From Pseudomonas ovata (GTDB taxonomy: Bacteria; Pseudomonadota; Gammaproteobacteria; Pseudomonadales; Pseudomonadaceae): a stretch of 64,000 nucleotides of DNA. The DNA lies in assembly GCF_003131185.1 (NCBI RefSeq), contig NZ_QFFU01000002.1:62001-126000 (forward strand). Reading direction: 5' to 3'. Position 1 is the first letter of the stretch. Every line of letters starts with the position of its first letter. The notes beneath the pieces are model-generated. The model saw nothing but the letters and a program-made list of their open reading frames with translations, was not told the DNA's origin and ran no database searches. Below are positions 34,832 through 42,916 of this stretch, piece after piece. A program made the position numbers and the translations under genes.

Positions 34832-36115
34832 TCAGAACCCCAGCCTATCCCGCAGGCTGTAGTACCAGGCACCCAGCGCGGTAAAGGGCGTGCGCAACAG
34901 TTGTCCGCCCGGGAACGGATAATGCGGCAGGTTGGCAAAGGCGTCGAAGCGTTCGGCCTGGCCGCGCAGTGCTTCGGCCAGCACCTTGCCGGCCAGGTGC
35001 GTATAGGTCACACCATGCCCGCTGCATCCCTGGGAATAATAGATGTTGTCGCCCAGGCGGCCGACCTGGGGCAGGCGCGACAGGGTCAGCAGGAAGTTGC
35101 CGGTCCAGGCGTAATCGATCTTCACGTCCTTGAGTTGCGGGAAGACCTTGAGCATTTTCGGCCGGATGATCGCCTCGATATTGGCAGGATCGCGCGCGCC
35201 ATACACTACGCCACCGCCGAAGATCAGGCGCTTGTCGGCGGTCAGGCGGTAATAGTCCAGCAGGTAGTTGCAGTCTTCGACGCAGTAATCCTGGGGCAGC
35301 AGCGTGCGGGCCAGTTCATCGCCCAGCGGCGCCGTGGCAATCACCTGGGTGCCGCACGGCATGGACTTGGCCGCCAGCTCCGGCACCAGATTGCCCAGGT
35401 AGGCATTGCCCGCCACGATCACGAAGCGTGTCCGTACCCGGCCTTGCGCCGTATGCACCACCGGCGTGGCACCGCGGTCGATGCGAATGGCCGGCGACTG
35501 CTCATGGATGACGCCGCCCAGCGACTCCACTGCAGCGGCCTCGCCCAAGGCCAGGTTCAACGGATGGATATGCCCGCCGCTCATGTCCAGCATGCCGCCC
35601 ACATACTGGTCGCACTGCACCACCTCGCGCATGCGCGCGGTGTCCAGCAGTTGCAACTGAGTATGGCCGTAGCGCTCCCACAGGCGTTTTTGCGCTTCCA
35701 GGTGGCCCATCTGCCGGGCGTTCAAGGCTGCGAACACACCGCCGTCTTTCAGGTCGCACTGGATGGCGTAGCGCGAAATGCGCTCGCGAATGATGCGCGC
35801 GCCTTCGAAAGCCATGTGCCCGAGCAACTGCGCCTGATCCGCACCCACGCTGCGTTCGATCACATCGATGTCGCGGCTGTAGCTGTTGACGATCTGCCCG
35901 CCATTGCGCCCCGAGGCGCCAAAACCGACTTTCGCCGCTTCCAGCACCGTCACCTTGAACCCGTGCTCAAGCAGAAACAACGCGCTGGAAAGCCCGGTAT
36001 AGCCGGCACCGATGATGCACACATCGGTGTCGATATCGCCTTGCAGGGCAGGGCGCTCAGGCACCGGGTTGGCTGAGGCTGCGTAGTACGACTGGGGGTA
36101 GGCCATGCTCGCCAT
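34832..36115 (-). CDS. FAD-dependent amine/amino acid oxidase (PuuB/DadA-type)
   Basis: 427 residues. Rossmann FAD motif CIIGAGYTGLSSALFL near 33-48, ATP-grasp-free oxidase layout, GRNGGQIVNSYS, and a C-terminal FAD-loop SQGCSGHGVTYTHLAGK. The layout and the GGQ-like segment match gamma-glutamylputrescine oxidase PuuB and sarcosine-type oxidases. The polyamine importer is 25 kb away, so a functional link is only a suggestion. GGAG precedes the ATG. Confidence 0.85.
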   Translation of the reverse strand: MASMAYPQSYYAASANPVPERPALQGDIDTDVCIIGAGYTGLSSALFLLEHGFKVTVLEAAKVGFGASGRNGGQIVNSYSRDIDVIERSVGADQAQLLGHMAFEGARIIRERISRYAIQCDLKDGGVFAALNARQMGHLEAQKRLWERYGHTQLQLLDTARMREVVQCDQYVGGMLDMSGGHIHPLNLALGEAAAVESLGGVIHEQSPAIRIDRGATPVVHTAQGRVRTRFVIVAGNAYLGNLVPELAAKSMPCGTQVIATAPLGDELARTLLPQDYCVEDCNYLLDYYRLTADKRLIFGGGVVYGARDPANIEAIIRPKMLKVFPQLKDVKIDYAWTGNFLLTLSRLPQVGRLGDNIYYSQGCSGHGVTYTHLAGKVLAEALRGQAERFDAFANLPHYPFPGGQLLRTPFTALGAWYYSLRDRLGF

Positions 36116-36234
36116 GCGGATGCTCCGTTTAAAATTCTTGACGAATAGTGGCGATCCTACCCGAGATCCTCAAGGATGCAAAACGCATAACCTGCAAAAA
36201 GTTTTCGAATTCAGTGGCTTAGCGAAAAAAACGT

Positions 36235-36262
36235 TTGACAGGGTTTTGAAAATCCGTAGAAT
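36235..36262 (+). promoter_or_regulatory. Promoter of tRNA-Val copy 1
   Basis: TTGACA at 36235-36240 and TAGAAT at 36257-36262, 16-bp spacer, 13 bp before the tRNA. Shared with the copy-2 promoter. GC-rich discriminator CGCCTC fits stringent-control stable RNA promoters. Confidence 0.85.
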
Positions 36263-36275
36263 GCCGCCTCACAGC

Positions 36276-36352
36276 AGGCACGTAGCTCAGTTGGTTAGAG
36301 CACCACCTTGACATGGTGGGGGTCGTTGGTTCGAGTCCAATCGTGCCTACCA
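36276..36352 (+). tRNA. tRNA-Val (GAC)
   Basis: 77 nt including encoded CCA. Acceptor AGGCACG pairs fully with CGTGCCT; D-arm GCTC/GAGC, anticodon stem CCACC/GGTGG with loop TTGACAT giving anticodon GAC (reads GUC and GUU), T-loop TTCGAGT. A second, mismatched copy lies at 41161. Confidence 0.97.
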
Positions 36353-36381
36353 GACAAAACCCGCGCAGTGCGCGGGCTGGG

Positions 36382-36411
36382 AAGGGAGATCAGAAATGAT
36401 CTCCCTTTTTT
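36382..36411 (+). terminator. Terminator after tRNA-Val copy 1
   Basis: Stem GGGAGATCA / TGATCTCCC with a GAAA loop, then TTTTTT. A GC palindrome CCCGCGCAGTGCGCGGG precedes it. Confidence 0.9.
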
Positions 36412-36439
36412 ATTGCCGGTTTTTTGTAAATCGCCCGTC

Positions 36440-37315
36440 TCAAGTGGCGTCCGCCATCAAATACCGCGTCAGCTCATGCCCATACGGCACACTGAAGCCC
36501 GCCGCATTGCGATGCCCGCCGCCGCCGAACCGTTCGGCGATGGCGGCCACGTCCTCGCCTGCATTAGTGCTGCGCAAAGAGAATGAGCGGCCTTTGGGTG
36601 TGTCCCAGTAGACGGCAGCAAAAGGCTCACCGGTGCACATCAGGTGTCCGGCATCGCTGGCATGCGTAAATGGCAGGTTGGCGGCCGGCACGTCGAATCC
36701 CTCTATCACCATCCGGCGCCGGGTGGCGCGCAATAGGCCCGCCAGTTCTTTCTGCCGGCTGCGCTCGATCGCCACGCCTTCTCTATGCAACGCGCTGACC
36801 GGCGTCGTCATGAGTTCATCCCAGCGCTCGAAATCGTGCGGATGGCTGAACAGTGCTGCCGTGATTTCCCGCGTGCCTTCGAGCGTGAAGCGCCATAGGT
36901 CGCGATCTTCGATATGGTTGATAAGGTCCGGGCGCGGCGTGCCTTTGAAATAGTAATCCCAGGTCAGGCCGGCGCCTGAGCGGTTCATGTCGAATACCGC
37001 GTGCAGTCCTGTCAAGGGTGCTTGCTGCCAGTGCTCAGGGGCTGGCGCGACATTGGCCAGTTCGGCTTGGGCAGTCTTGTGATGATCAATGACCAGAACC
37101 GACAACGCTGTACTGGCCATCGTGGTCAGGACGTCGAAGGAATAGGCAAAGTCCACGATCACGACATGTTTTCCAGAAGCGTCGGGAGCCGGTTCGCCAT
37201 GACTGGCGGCGTAGCACTCGACATCGGAGCCAAGCCTGCGGCGCACCACCCAGGCGGCACCGAAACCGTCGGCGCAATGGGCGTGGTAGATGCACAGTGT
37301 TGAGGGTGTGGTCAT
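36440..37315 (-). CDS. DHH-family phosphoesterase
   Basis: 291 residues from the ATG at 37315 with AGGAG upstream. N-terminal YHAHCADGFGAAWVV, DFAYSFD and the name motif IDHHKTA bind metal; the C-terminal DHHA1 domain carries GGGGHRNAAGF. The DHH/DHHA1 layout covers nanoRNases, pAp and cyclic-dinucleotide hydrolases and RecJ-like nucleases; the substrate is not determined. First gene inside the tRNA-bracketed block, pointing left. Confidence 0.85.
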   Translation of the reverse strand: MTTPSTLCIYHAHCADGFGAAWVVRRRLGSDVECYAASHGEPAPDASGKHVVIVDFAYSFDVLTTMASTALSVLVIDHHKTAQAELANVAPAPEHWQQAPLTGLHAVFDMNRSGAGLTWDYYFKGTPRPDLINHIEDRDLWRFTLEGTREITAALFSHPHDFERWDELMTTPVSALHREGVAIERSRQKELAGLLRATRRRMVIEGFDVPAANLPFTHASDAGHLMCTGEPFAAVYWDTPKGRSFSLRSTNAGEDVAAIAERFGGGGHRNAAGFSVPYGHELTRYLMADAT

Positions 37316-37541
37316 GGGGCTCCTGCTGCGGGTGGGGGGCGCCACCCTTTGTCGGGGAGTAATAAGACACTTCATCCAATACCCTTCCCAAGTCATTGAT
37401 TTTACCGTTGTGGCATACGGCTATTATCTGCGCCAGTGCTACCATGCGCCCTGACGGGCCAGGGTTGGCTCACAGTACCAAGGCCTCCTTTCAAGGGGCG
37501 GTCGCGGCAGATTGGACTGGAAAGGGCTGTCAGGTGTTCAA

Positions 37542-39041
37542 GTGAAACGTGATCTTCAGCTCGTCATTGTGCTTTTATTGATCGTATGTTGTTCATTGGT
37601 CTTGATCACGTTCTGGAAGGTCATGGCTGCGCGGGAGAGGGCCTTGAGCAATGTCAGCGTCAATGGCGCCAATCTGACGCAGGCGCTGGTGACCTATTCG
37701 GAAGGAATCATGCGCCAGAGCTCGACGCTGCTCAACGGTATGGTCGAGCGGCTCGAAACCGACGGTTTCGGCCCGGCGCAGTCTGGTCGGCTGCAAAGTC
37801 TGTTGCAGATTCAGCACCGTGCCATGCCGCAACTGAGCGGCCTCACCATCTATGACAAGGAAGGCAACTGGCTGCTCTCATCCAGCAGCCCCGGTGTGCT
37901 CAGGTTCAACAGCAGCGACCGTGTCTATTTTTCTCATCATCGCGCTGACCCGTCCCGGGACATCTTCATCGGTCCGCCCATACAGCATCGTTCGAACAAG
38001 GAGTGGGTGATCACCATCAGTCGCCGGGTCGATGACGAGCGCGGTGACTTCGCCGGTGTCGTAGCGGCAACCCTGGGAATCAGAAACTTCCTTGAACTGT
38101 ACGGCAAGATCGATGTGGGTGATGACGGCGCGATTTCCCTGACGCTTGCCAACGGCCAGTTGTTGGTGCGCTACCCCTTCCGTGAGCAGGACATGGGCAA
38201 GGACTTTTCTCAATCGGCAGACTTCAGGAAGTATTTCCTGGGGCGGGAATCGGGGAAGGCGTCATTTACTTCGTCGCTGGACGGCGTCGAGCGCTTGTAC
38301 ACCTTTCGCAAGAGTGAAAACTTTTCATTGATCACTACCGTGGCGCTTGGCAAAAAGGAGGCTTTGCGCAGTTGGCGGTTCGAAGCCTTGTTGTCGCTGA
38401 CGGTACTGGCTGTCCTGATCCTGTTCACGCTTGGCACCGGTTGGGTGCTGTTCAAGCTCATCAAGCGCAGGATCGAGACCCAGTCCCAGTTGCTGATGGC
38501 GCGCCAGCAATTGCTTGATGCCAATGAAAAGCTCGCGCAACTGGCCGCGCAGGATCAGCTGACGGGCCTGGCCAACCGGCGCTGTTTCGATGAGACGCTG
38601 GCGTTGGAGGCCAGGCGCGCTCAGCGGGCGGGCACATCTTTATCCCTGATCCTGATGGATATCGACCTGTTCAAGTTGTTCAACGACACCTATGGGCATG
38701 TTGCGGGCGATGAGTGCCTGCAGGCAGTCAGTTTTGCTGTCGCCGATTGCGTACGCCGCCCTTCGGACCTGGTGGCCCGCTACGGCGGGGAAGAGTTGGC
38801 GGTCATCCTGCCGGACACTGACCTTGAGGGGGCACGCCAGTTGGCTGCCGCGATGCAGCAGGCGTTGGCCGAGGCCGGTATCGCCCATGCCGCCAGCCCG
38901 TGTGGCCGTGTGACCATGAGCATCGGTATTGCCTGCATGTCAGGGGATGAGGCAGTGCTGTGTGCGCCTTCGATTGTCGAGGTGGCGGACTGTGCCCTGT
39001 ACAGGGCCAAGGCGGGCGGGCGAAATCGGATCGAGAGCTGA
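37542..39041 (+). CDS. Membrane diguanylate cyclase (dCache-GGDEF)
   Basis: About 499 residues from a GTG at 37542 (AGGT 6 nt upstream); a TTG at 37512 is the alternative. An N-terminal helix (LVIVLLLIVCCSLVLITF), a periplasmic double-Cache sensor (about 40-270), a second helix (LLSLTVLAVLILFTLGTGW) and a C-terminal GGDEF domain. The active site reads RYGGEEL, and RPSD five residues before it is an inhibitory I-site, so c-di-GMP synthesis with product feedback is likely. Confidence 0.85.
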   Translation: MKRDLQLVIVLLLIVCCSLVLITFWKVMAARERALSNVSVNGANLTQALVTYSEGIMRQSSTLLNGMVERLETDGFGPAQSGRLQSLLQIQHRAMPQLSGLTIYDKEGNWLLSSSSPGVLRFNSSDRVYFSHHRADPSRDIFIGPPIQHRSNKEWVITISRRVDDERGDFAGVVAATLGIRNFLELYGKIDVGDDGAISLTLANGQLLVRYPFREQDMGKDFSQSADFRKYFLGRESGKASFTSSLDGVERLYTFRKSENFSLITTVALGKKEALRSWRFEALLSLTVLAVLILFTLGTGWVLFKLIKRRIETQSQLLMARQQLLDANEKLAQLAAQDQLTGLANRRCFDETLALEARRAQRAGTSLSLILMDIDLFKLFNDTYGHVAGDECLQAVSFAVADCVRRPSDLVARYGGEELAVILPDTDLEGARQLAAAMQQALAEAGIAHAASPCGRVTMSIGIACMSGDEAVLCAPSIVEVADCALYRAKAGGRNRIES

Positions 39042-39058
39042 GATAGTTGAATAAGTGT

Positions 39059-39090
39059 GCAGGCCACCAAAGGGCGGCGGCCTGCGTGTT
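39059..39090 (+). terminator. Probable terminator between the GGDEF gene and prfH
   Basis: GCAGGCC / GGCCTGC stem with a 13-nt loop, then GTGTTT. It lies between convergent genes and may serve the cyclase transcript. Confidence 0.6.
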
Positions 39091-39705
39091 TCATGCGGGT
39101 ATGAAGTCCTCACCGACAAAGCGCCTGCCTGCATTGCCGCGTTCGACACGCTGATGAGACAGATGCCGTGACGTTTTAAGCTCGGCTTGCCGGGCATTGT
39201 GCAAGGTTTGCAGTCGCTGGCCGATCAGCATGACGGCCAGGCGCTTGTTGGCGTGCTGGCTACGCTCGCTTTGTACCTTGACCGTGATGCCGCTGGCCAC
39301 ATGGGTGGCGCGTACGGCAGAGTCGGTGGTATTGACGTGCTGGCCACCAGGTCCGCCGGAGCGGGTGGTTTCAAAACGAATCGCCGTGCTCAGGTCTGTC
39401 TGCGGCGCAGAAAAGTGCTCGGCTCCGAAGTACCAGTTCTTGCGCCGATGACCTGGGCGATATGGGCTGGCGCATACCCAGCACAGGTTGCCGTGCCATT
39501 GACTGGCCAAGGCCTGCGCCTGCTCGCCCTCCAGGCACAGCAGCACCGAGCGCAGCGTGCCGCCGTGCTGGCCGGCCTGTTGCTCGACCACACTCAGTGA
39601 TACCGCGCAGGCCCGGGCCTCATGTTCCAGGCGTTGCAGGGCCTTGGCCACGGCGCGCTCGCATTCGGCCGGTCCCTGTGCCGAAGACAATTGCAGCAGA
39701 ATCAT
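39091..39705 (-). CDS. prfH: Peptide chain release factor H
   Basis: 204 residues from the ATG at 39705, which overlaps the rtcB stop (ATGA). The peptide-release GGQ motif sits in [17 protein letters not shown], and the protein is much shorter than RF1/RF2, lacking their stop-codon-reading domain. PrfH is known to work with RtcB2-type ligases: it frees peptides from ribosomes whose decoding-centre 16S rRNA has been cut, allowing repair. Coupled to rtcB. Confidence 0.9.
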   Translation of the reverse strand: MILLQLSSAQGPAECERAVAKALQRLEHEARACAVSLSVVEQQAGQHGGTLRSVLLCLEGEQAQALASQWHGNLCWVCASPYRPGHRRKNWYFGAEHFSAPQTDLSTAIRFETTRSGGPGGQHVNTTDSAVRATHVASGITVKVQSERSQHANKRLAVMLIGQRLQTLHNARQAELKTSRHLSHQRVERGNAGRRFVGEDFIPA

Positions 39706-40829
39706 TCGCAGCACCCCCGGCGTTTGTAGGTCAGTACCGGTTTCAGGCGCGCCAGCAGGGTGACCAGTCCGGCGTCGACCAGGCTGCCGACCACCGAATC
39801 GATGTTTTTATAGGCTTGGGGGGCTTCTTCATACATCAGCGCCTTGTCTTCACAAATCACCCGGCTGCCCAGCGCAGTGCGCTTGAGCTGATCCAGGCTG
39901 TAGCGTTGTGCCAGGCGATCCTTGCAGTCGGTGCGCTGCCATTTGCGCCCGGCCCCGTGGGCCAGGGAGTTGAGTGACAGTGGCGAAGGGTGGGCGTCGA
40001 CCAGGTAGCTGTAGTCGCCGCGCGAACCGGGTATCACCACCGGCCCTTGGTCGGCGGGTGTAGCCCCTTTGCGGTGCAGCCAGCCGGCAACGCCCTCGAC
40101 GGTGTCCGGCAGCACCATGTTGTGGTTGATGTCCAGCAGCCGTCGGCCCTCGCTGCGCAGGTTAAGCAGGATGCGCTCGGCGATCAGTTGCCGGTTGCGC
40201 TCGGCAAAGCGCAGCGCCTGATCATGCTGTTGCAGGTAGTCCTGGCCGTCGTGACTGCCCGCGGCAATGCCGGCATGGCCAAAGCGCTCGATATGCTGGC
40301 GCAGGATACGTTCGCCCAGCCCGCGCGAACCGCTGTGCACCAGCAGCAGCAAGGCCTTGCGCTCCAGCCCCAGTGCTTGCACGGCAGCGGTGTCGTAGAG
40401 GGTATCCAGTTGCTGCAGTTCGGCGAAATGGTTGCCACCGCCGATGGTGCCGGCGCTATGGCGTTCGGTGGTGTCCAGGCCTTCAAGCGCTTCGGTCCAG
40501 TTGTCATCAAGCGGCTGATCGATATTGCCGATGCGCTTTTCCAGCTTGTCCAGGTCCAGCTTCGCCAGTGCGATGCCGGTCTGCCACAGTGCCATGCCGC
40601 AGCCAATGTCATTGCCGACCAGTGCCGGGTACAGCAGGTCTGTCGAAAAGAAGGCGGCGCCTACCGGATAACCCCGGCCCGGGTGCAGGTCCGGCATGCC
40701 GGCGACCTGGTGCATGCCTGGCAGGCGTGCGGTGGTCTGAAGTTGCTGGATCGCTTTTCCTTCGATCCAGGTGTCGTCCGAGGCGATGAGAGAGACGCCC
40801 GGCGACAAATTGCGGATGCAATTGCCCAT
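39702..40829 (-). CDS. rtcB: RtcB-family RNA ligase (RtcB2 type)
   Basis: 375 residues from the ATG at 40829, with AGGAATT upstream. Visible RtcB active-site pieces: NDIGCGMA (metal-binding Cys), [17 protein letters not shown], and HGAGR containing the guanylylated His. It seals 2',3'-cyclic phosphate to 5'-OH RNA ends with GTP. The absence of an archease or rtcA/rtcR and the coupling to prfH place it in the RtcB2-PrfH rescue/repair system rather than the RtcAB operon. Confidence 0.9.
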   Translation of the reverse strand: MGNCIRNLSPGVSLIASDDTWIEGKAIQQLQTTARLPGMHQVAGMPDLHPGRGYPVGAAFFSTDLLYPALVGNDIGCGMALWQTGIALAKLDLDKLEKRIGNIDQPLDDNWTEALEGLDTTERHSAGTIGGGNHFAELQQLDTLYDTAAVQALGLERKALLLLVHSGSRGLGERILRQHIERFGHAGIAAGSHDGQDYLQQHDQALRFAERNRQLIAERILLNLRSEGRRLLDINHNMVLPDTVEGVAGWLHRKGATPADQGPVVIPGSRGDYSYLVDAHPSPLSLNSLAHGAGRKWQRTDCKDRLAQRYSLDQLKRTALGSRVICEDKALMYEEAPQAYKNIDSVVGSLVDAGLVTLLARLKPVLTYKRRGCCE

Positions 40830-40914
40830 GTCCAATTCCTGATTGGAAAAATAAAAAGTCAGGTGGGCAGGCCGCAGCCGGGCAAAGCATGTCGCTGGGA
40901 AAGCGAAGGGAGCG

Positions 40915-40956
40915 TTACGCCTGGCTCGTCCTGCAAAGGGTGATGATGTATTTCAT
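40915..40956 (-). CDS. Possible 13-codon leader ORF before rtcB
   Basis: Frame MKYIITLCRTSQA from the ATG at 40956, with a strong AGGAGATTGACC site just upstream, ending 85 bp before the rtcB start. An excellent ribosome site on a very short frame suggests a leader peptide. The surrounding 40830-41094 region (about 265 bp) has no other gene; a plain promoter is not obvious. Confidence 0.5.
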   Translation of the reverse strand: MKYIITLCRTSQA

Positions 40957-41119
40957 GGTCAATCTCCTGTTTGCTGGTGAGTGGGAAGAGGCGCGCAGAG
41001 TACTGAGCGTTGCGTGCAGATGCAAGGGCGGCCAGTGGTCTGTCATGGCTTCAAAAGGCTCATAAACGTGGCAGGGCAATAAAAAATCCGTTTTTTCAGT
41101 GGCTTACTGAAAAAACTCG

Positions 41120-41147
41120 TTGACAGGGTTTTGAAATTCCGTAGAAT
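41120..41147 (+). promoter_or_regulatory. Promoter of tRNA-Val copy 2
   Basis: TTGACA at 41120-41125 and TAGAAT at 41142-41147, 16-bp spacer, same spacing to the tRNA as copy 1. The duplicated sequence reaches back to about 41095. Confidence 0.85.
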
Positions 41148-41160
41148 GCCGCCTCACAGC

Positions 41161-41237
41161 AGGCACGTAGCTCAGTTGGTTAGAGCACCACCTTGACATG
41201 GTGGGGGTCGTTGGTTCGAGTCCAATCGCGCCTACCA
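41161..41237 (+). tRNA. tRNA-Val (GAC), copy 2 with acceptor-stem mismatch
   Basis: Identical to copy 1 except one base: the 3' acceptor strand reads CGCGCCT, so A5 faces C68 instead of U. Anticodon GAC, CCA encoded, own promoter and terminator. The mismatch may lower folding or processing, or be tolerated as A+:C. Confidence 0.93.
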
Positions 41238-41264
41238 AACAAATCCGCTCTGCTGGGCGGTAAG

Positions 41265-41296
41265 AAAAAGGCGACCCGAAAGGGTCGCCTTTTTTG
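41265..41296 (+). terminator. Terminator after tRNA-Val copy 2
   Basis: AAAAAGGCGACCC / GGGTCGCCTTTTTT with GAAA loop. The following GGCCGGTTTTTT is also found after the copy-1 terminator, so the duplication runs past the terminators. Confidence 0.92.
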
Positions 41297-41333
41297 TGGC
41301 CGGTTTTTTCCAGGGCCTGTCTGATGCGCGGGT

Positions 41334-41564
41334 CTATCTGAATATCAGGACCGCTGCCGTGGCAATCACGAACACCACGCCAAATACCATCCGGGCGATC
41401 CAGGGCGCGGTCAGCCAGACGCCGGTGGCGCCGGCGATCTGACCGATATTCTTCTCGCTGAGCAGACGATTGCCGGCTGGATTTATCGGGTGGCCGCAGT
41501 GCGGGCAGGCGTAGGCCTTGTCAGAAACACGGGCGGCGCATTCGGGGCAGTCGATCAGGCTCAT
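41334..41564 (-). CDS. Zinc-ribbon membrane protein
   Basis: About 76 residues from the ATG at 41564; an ATG four codons earlier is possible. DCPECAARVSDKAYACPHCGHP holds two CxxC pairs for one zinc, followed by a hydrophobic helix (MVFGVVFVIATAAVLIF). Small 'zinc-ribbon plus TM' proteins are widespread and of unknown function. Confidence 0.75.
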   Translation of the reverse strand: MSLIDCPECAARVSDKAYACPHCGHPINPAGNRLLSEKNIGQIAGATGVWLTAPWIARMVFGVVFVIATAAVLIFR

Positions 41565-41666
41565 GAGCGTGTCCATCGTGGCTTCGGGAGGGCGTTCTGA
41601 TTCACCCTCAAAGACCTCGAAAAGGCCCGAATGTTCGCCCAGGGTGTGAGCCGGTTGGCAGTTTGC

Positions 41667-42029
41667 TCAGGCCTGGCGGGCAAAGGCCTTGAGGATCGAT
41701 TTGGTCGTGTCGCTGGCCTTCAGCTCGCTCCACTGTTCGTCCGCCAGCCATTTACAGGCGCTGATTTCGTTCCTGGGCCTGGGCTTGTCATGTTTGGGAA
41801 CGTCAGTCACGAACACGTAATGACGCACCTGTTCACCGGTGAACTCATTCAGGTACAGCAGTCGCAAATCACGCAGTCCGGTCTCTTCGCGCAGTTCGCG
41901 CGTGGCTGCCTGTCGCGGGGTCTCGCCGGCTTCGATCTTGCCGCCAGGCAGGTTCCAGCGCGATTTGGCCTTGCGTACACCCAGGATCTGGTTGTCGCGT
42001 TTACAGATGACAGTGGCTCGGTCTTTCAT
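41667..42029 (-). CDS. NUDIX hydrolase
   Basis: 120 residues from the ATG at 42029 (a frame to 42074 is not supported by the spacing). The Nudix box begins GGKIEAGETPRQAATRELRE and continues EETG, giving the Mg-binding REUxEE acids. Likely hydrolyses a nucleoside-diphosphate-linked compound; substrate unknown. Confidence 0.85.
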   Translation of the reverse strand: MKDRATVICKRDNQILGVRKAKSRWNLPGGKIEAGETPRQAATRELREETGLRDLRLLYLNEFTGEQVRHYVFVTDVPKHDKPRPRNEISACKWLADEQWSELKASDTTKSILKAFARQA

Positions 42030-42127
42030 AAGGCTATAGGTGTCCTGAGAGAGGGGCACGTACGCGCCTGGCAAGCTTTGTCCCCTGCTGAGGCCAAAGG
42101 TTCAGAGCGGGCTTTTCGATACGCGTA

Positions 42128-42155
42128 TAAAAAGCCCGGCAGACACCGGGCTTTT
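42128..42155 (-). terminator. Rho-independent terminator (AAAAGCCCGG stem)
   Basis: AAAAAGCCCGG / CCGGGCTTTT with loop CAGACA. Bidirectional in sequence. It lies after the inverted-repeat element with respect to the gene ending at 42336, so it probably ends that transcript. Confidence 0.85.
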
Positions 42156-42195
42156 GGGGGCGTGACGCTGCATGGTTCAGGCGTTGCTGGTGTCG

Positions 42196-42338
42196 TAGGC
42201 CCTGTACGTAAGTGGCTGCGCTCGGCCATGCTGCGTTAAAAATCGACTCGCAATGCTCATTGACACGTGTCAACTGCGCTTGCTCGCCGCTTTTTGCCTT
42301 GCCTGACCTTCGCTCACCGACTTTTCGTACAGGGCCTA
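42196..42338 (-). mobile_element. 143-bp inverted-repeat MITE-like element, copy 2
   Basis: Inverted relative to copy 1: ends TAGGCCCTGTACG and CGTACAGGGCCTA, centre TTGACACGTGTCAA (a perfect palindrome). Each copy is matched within itself (CTCTG on both arms in copy 1, CCCTG on both here), so the arms co-vary. Read on the minus strand, its first TAG is the stop codon of the gene at 42336. Confidence 0.85.
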
Positions 42339-42695
42339 AGGCATACCGACATGGCGGGCCATGCGCCGGAAGGTCTTGTCATCGGTGGCGGCCAGCAAGG
42401 TGCGGCCTTCCTTGAGGTTGACCATGAACGTGACTTCCTTTTCTTCCCGGGCGAGCATCACACCGGCCGCTGCACCGACCGGGCCGAGCATCAGTGCCCC
42501 GGCCAGTCCCAGGCCGATGGCACCGTCGATTTTCTTGTTGCTGCCCTGGCTGGCGATTTCCATGGACTTGATATCGCTGTGCTTGAAACTGATACCGGGC
42601 CATGGAAACAGTGGGGTTACGAGCGTGAGGGTGCCAGCGCGATACTCCCCGTCACCTTGAAGAAAATCCCCTGCTAAAACATTGATCTTAGCCAT
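42336..42695 (-). CDS. Unrecognised small protein with glycine-zipper segment
   Basis: 119 residues from the ATG at 42695, where AAGGAG lies 8 nt upstream; an ATG two codons earlier is too close to it. DGAIGLGLAGALMLGPVGAAAGVMLA is a glycine zipper, flanked by beta-rich segments (GTLTLVTPLFPWPGISFKH, EVTFMVNLKEGRTLLAATDD). No family assigned. Stop codon provided by the element at 42196. Confidence 0.65.
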   Translation of the reverse strand: MAKINVLAGDFLQGDGEYRAGTLTLVTPLFPWPGISFKHSDIKSMEIASQGSNKKIDGAIGLGLAGALMLGPVGAAAGVMLAREEKEVTFMVNLKEGRTLLAATDDKTFRRMARHVGMP

Positions 42696-42916
42696 GTTCA
42701 TTTCTCCTTGTTCTTGAGCAGGCGCATATTGCGCGCCTCCAGGACTGGGGAGTCAAACGCCGGGAGACGAGGTGCGCTGACGTTCGTCAGGTCAATACGG
42801 GCCTGCCCGGTCTTGTGCAGGGCGTGCAGTCGCATAGAATGACTGCGCTTGCCCCGCAGCGTGGGGTACGGGTCCCTCGGCAGTGGGCGCAGAAGGTTAG
42901 CGGGTGTGATGCTTGA

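Noticed and set aside
36276..41237. Prophage or integrative element between the tRNA copies
   Set aside because: No integrase, excisionase or phage gene is present, and the tRNAs are full duplicates with promoters rather than an attL/attR fragment.
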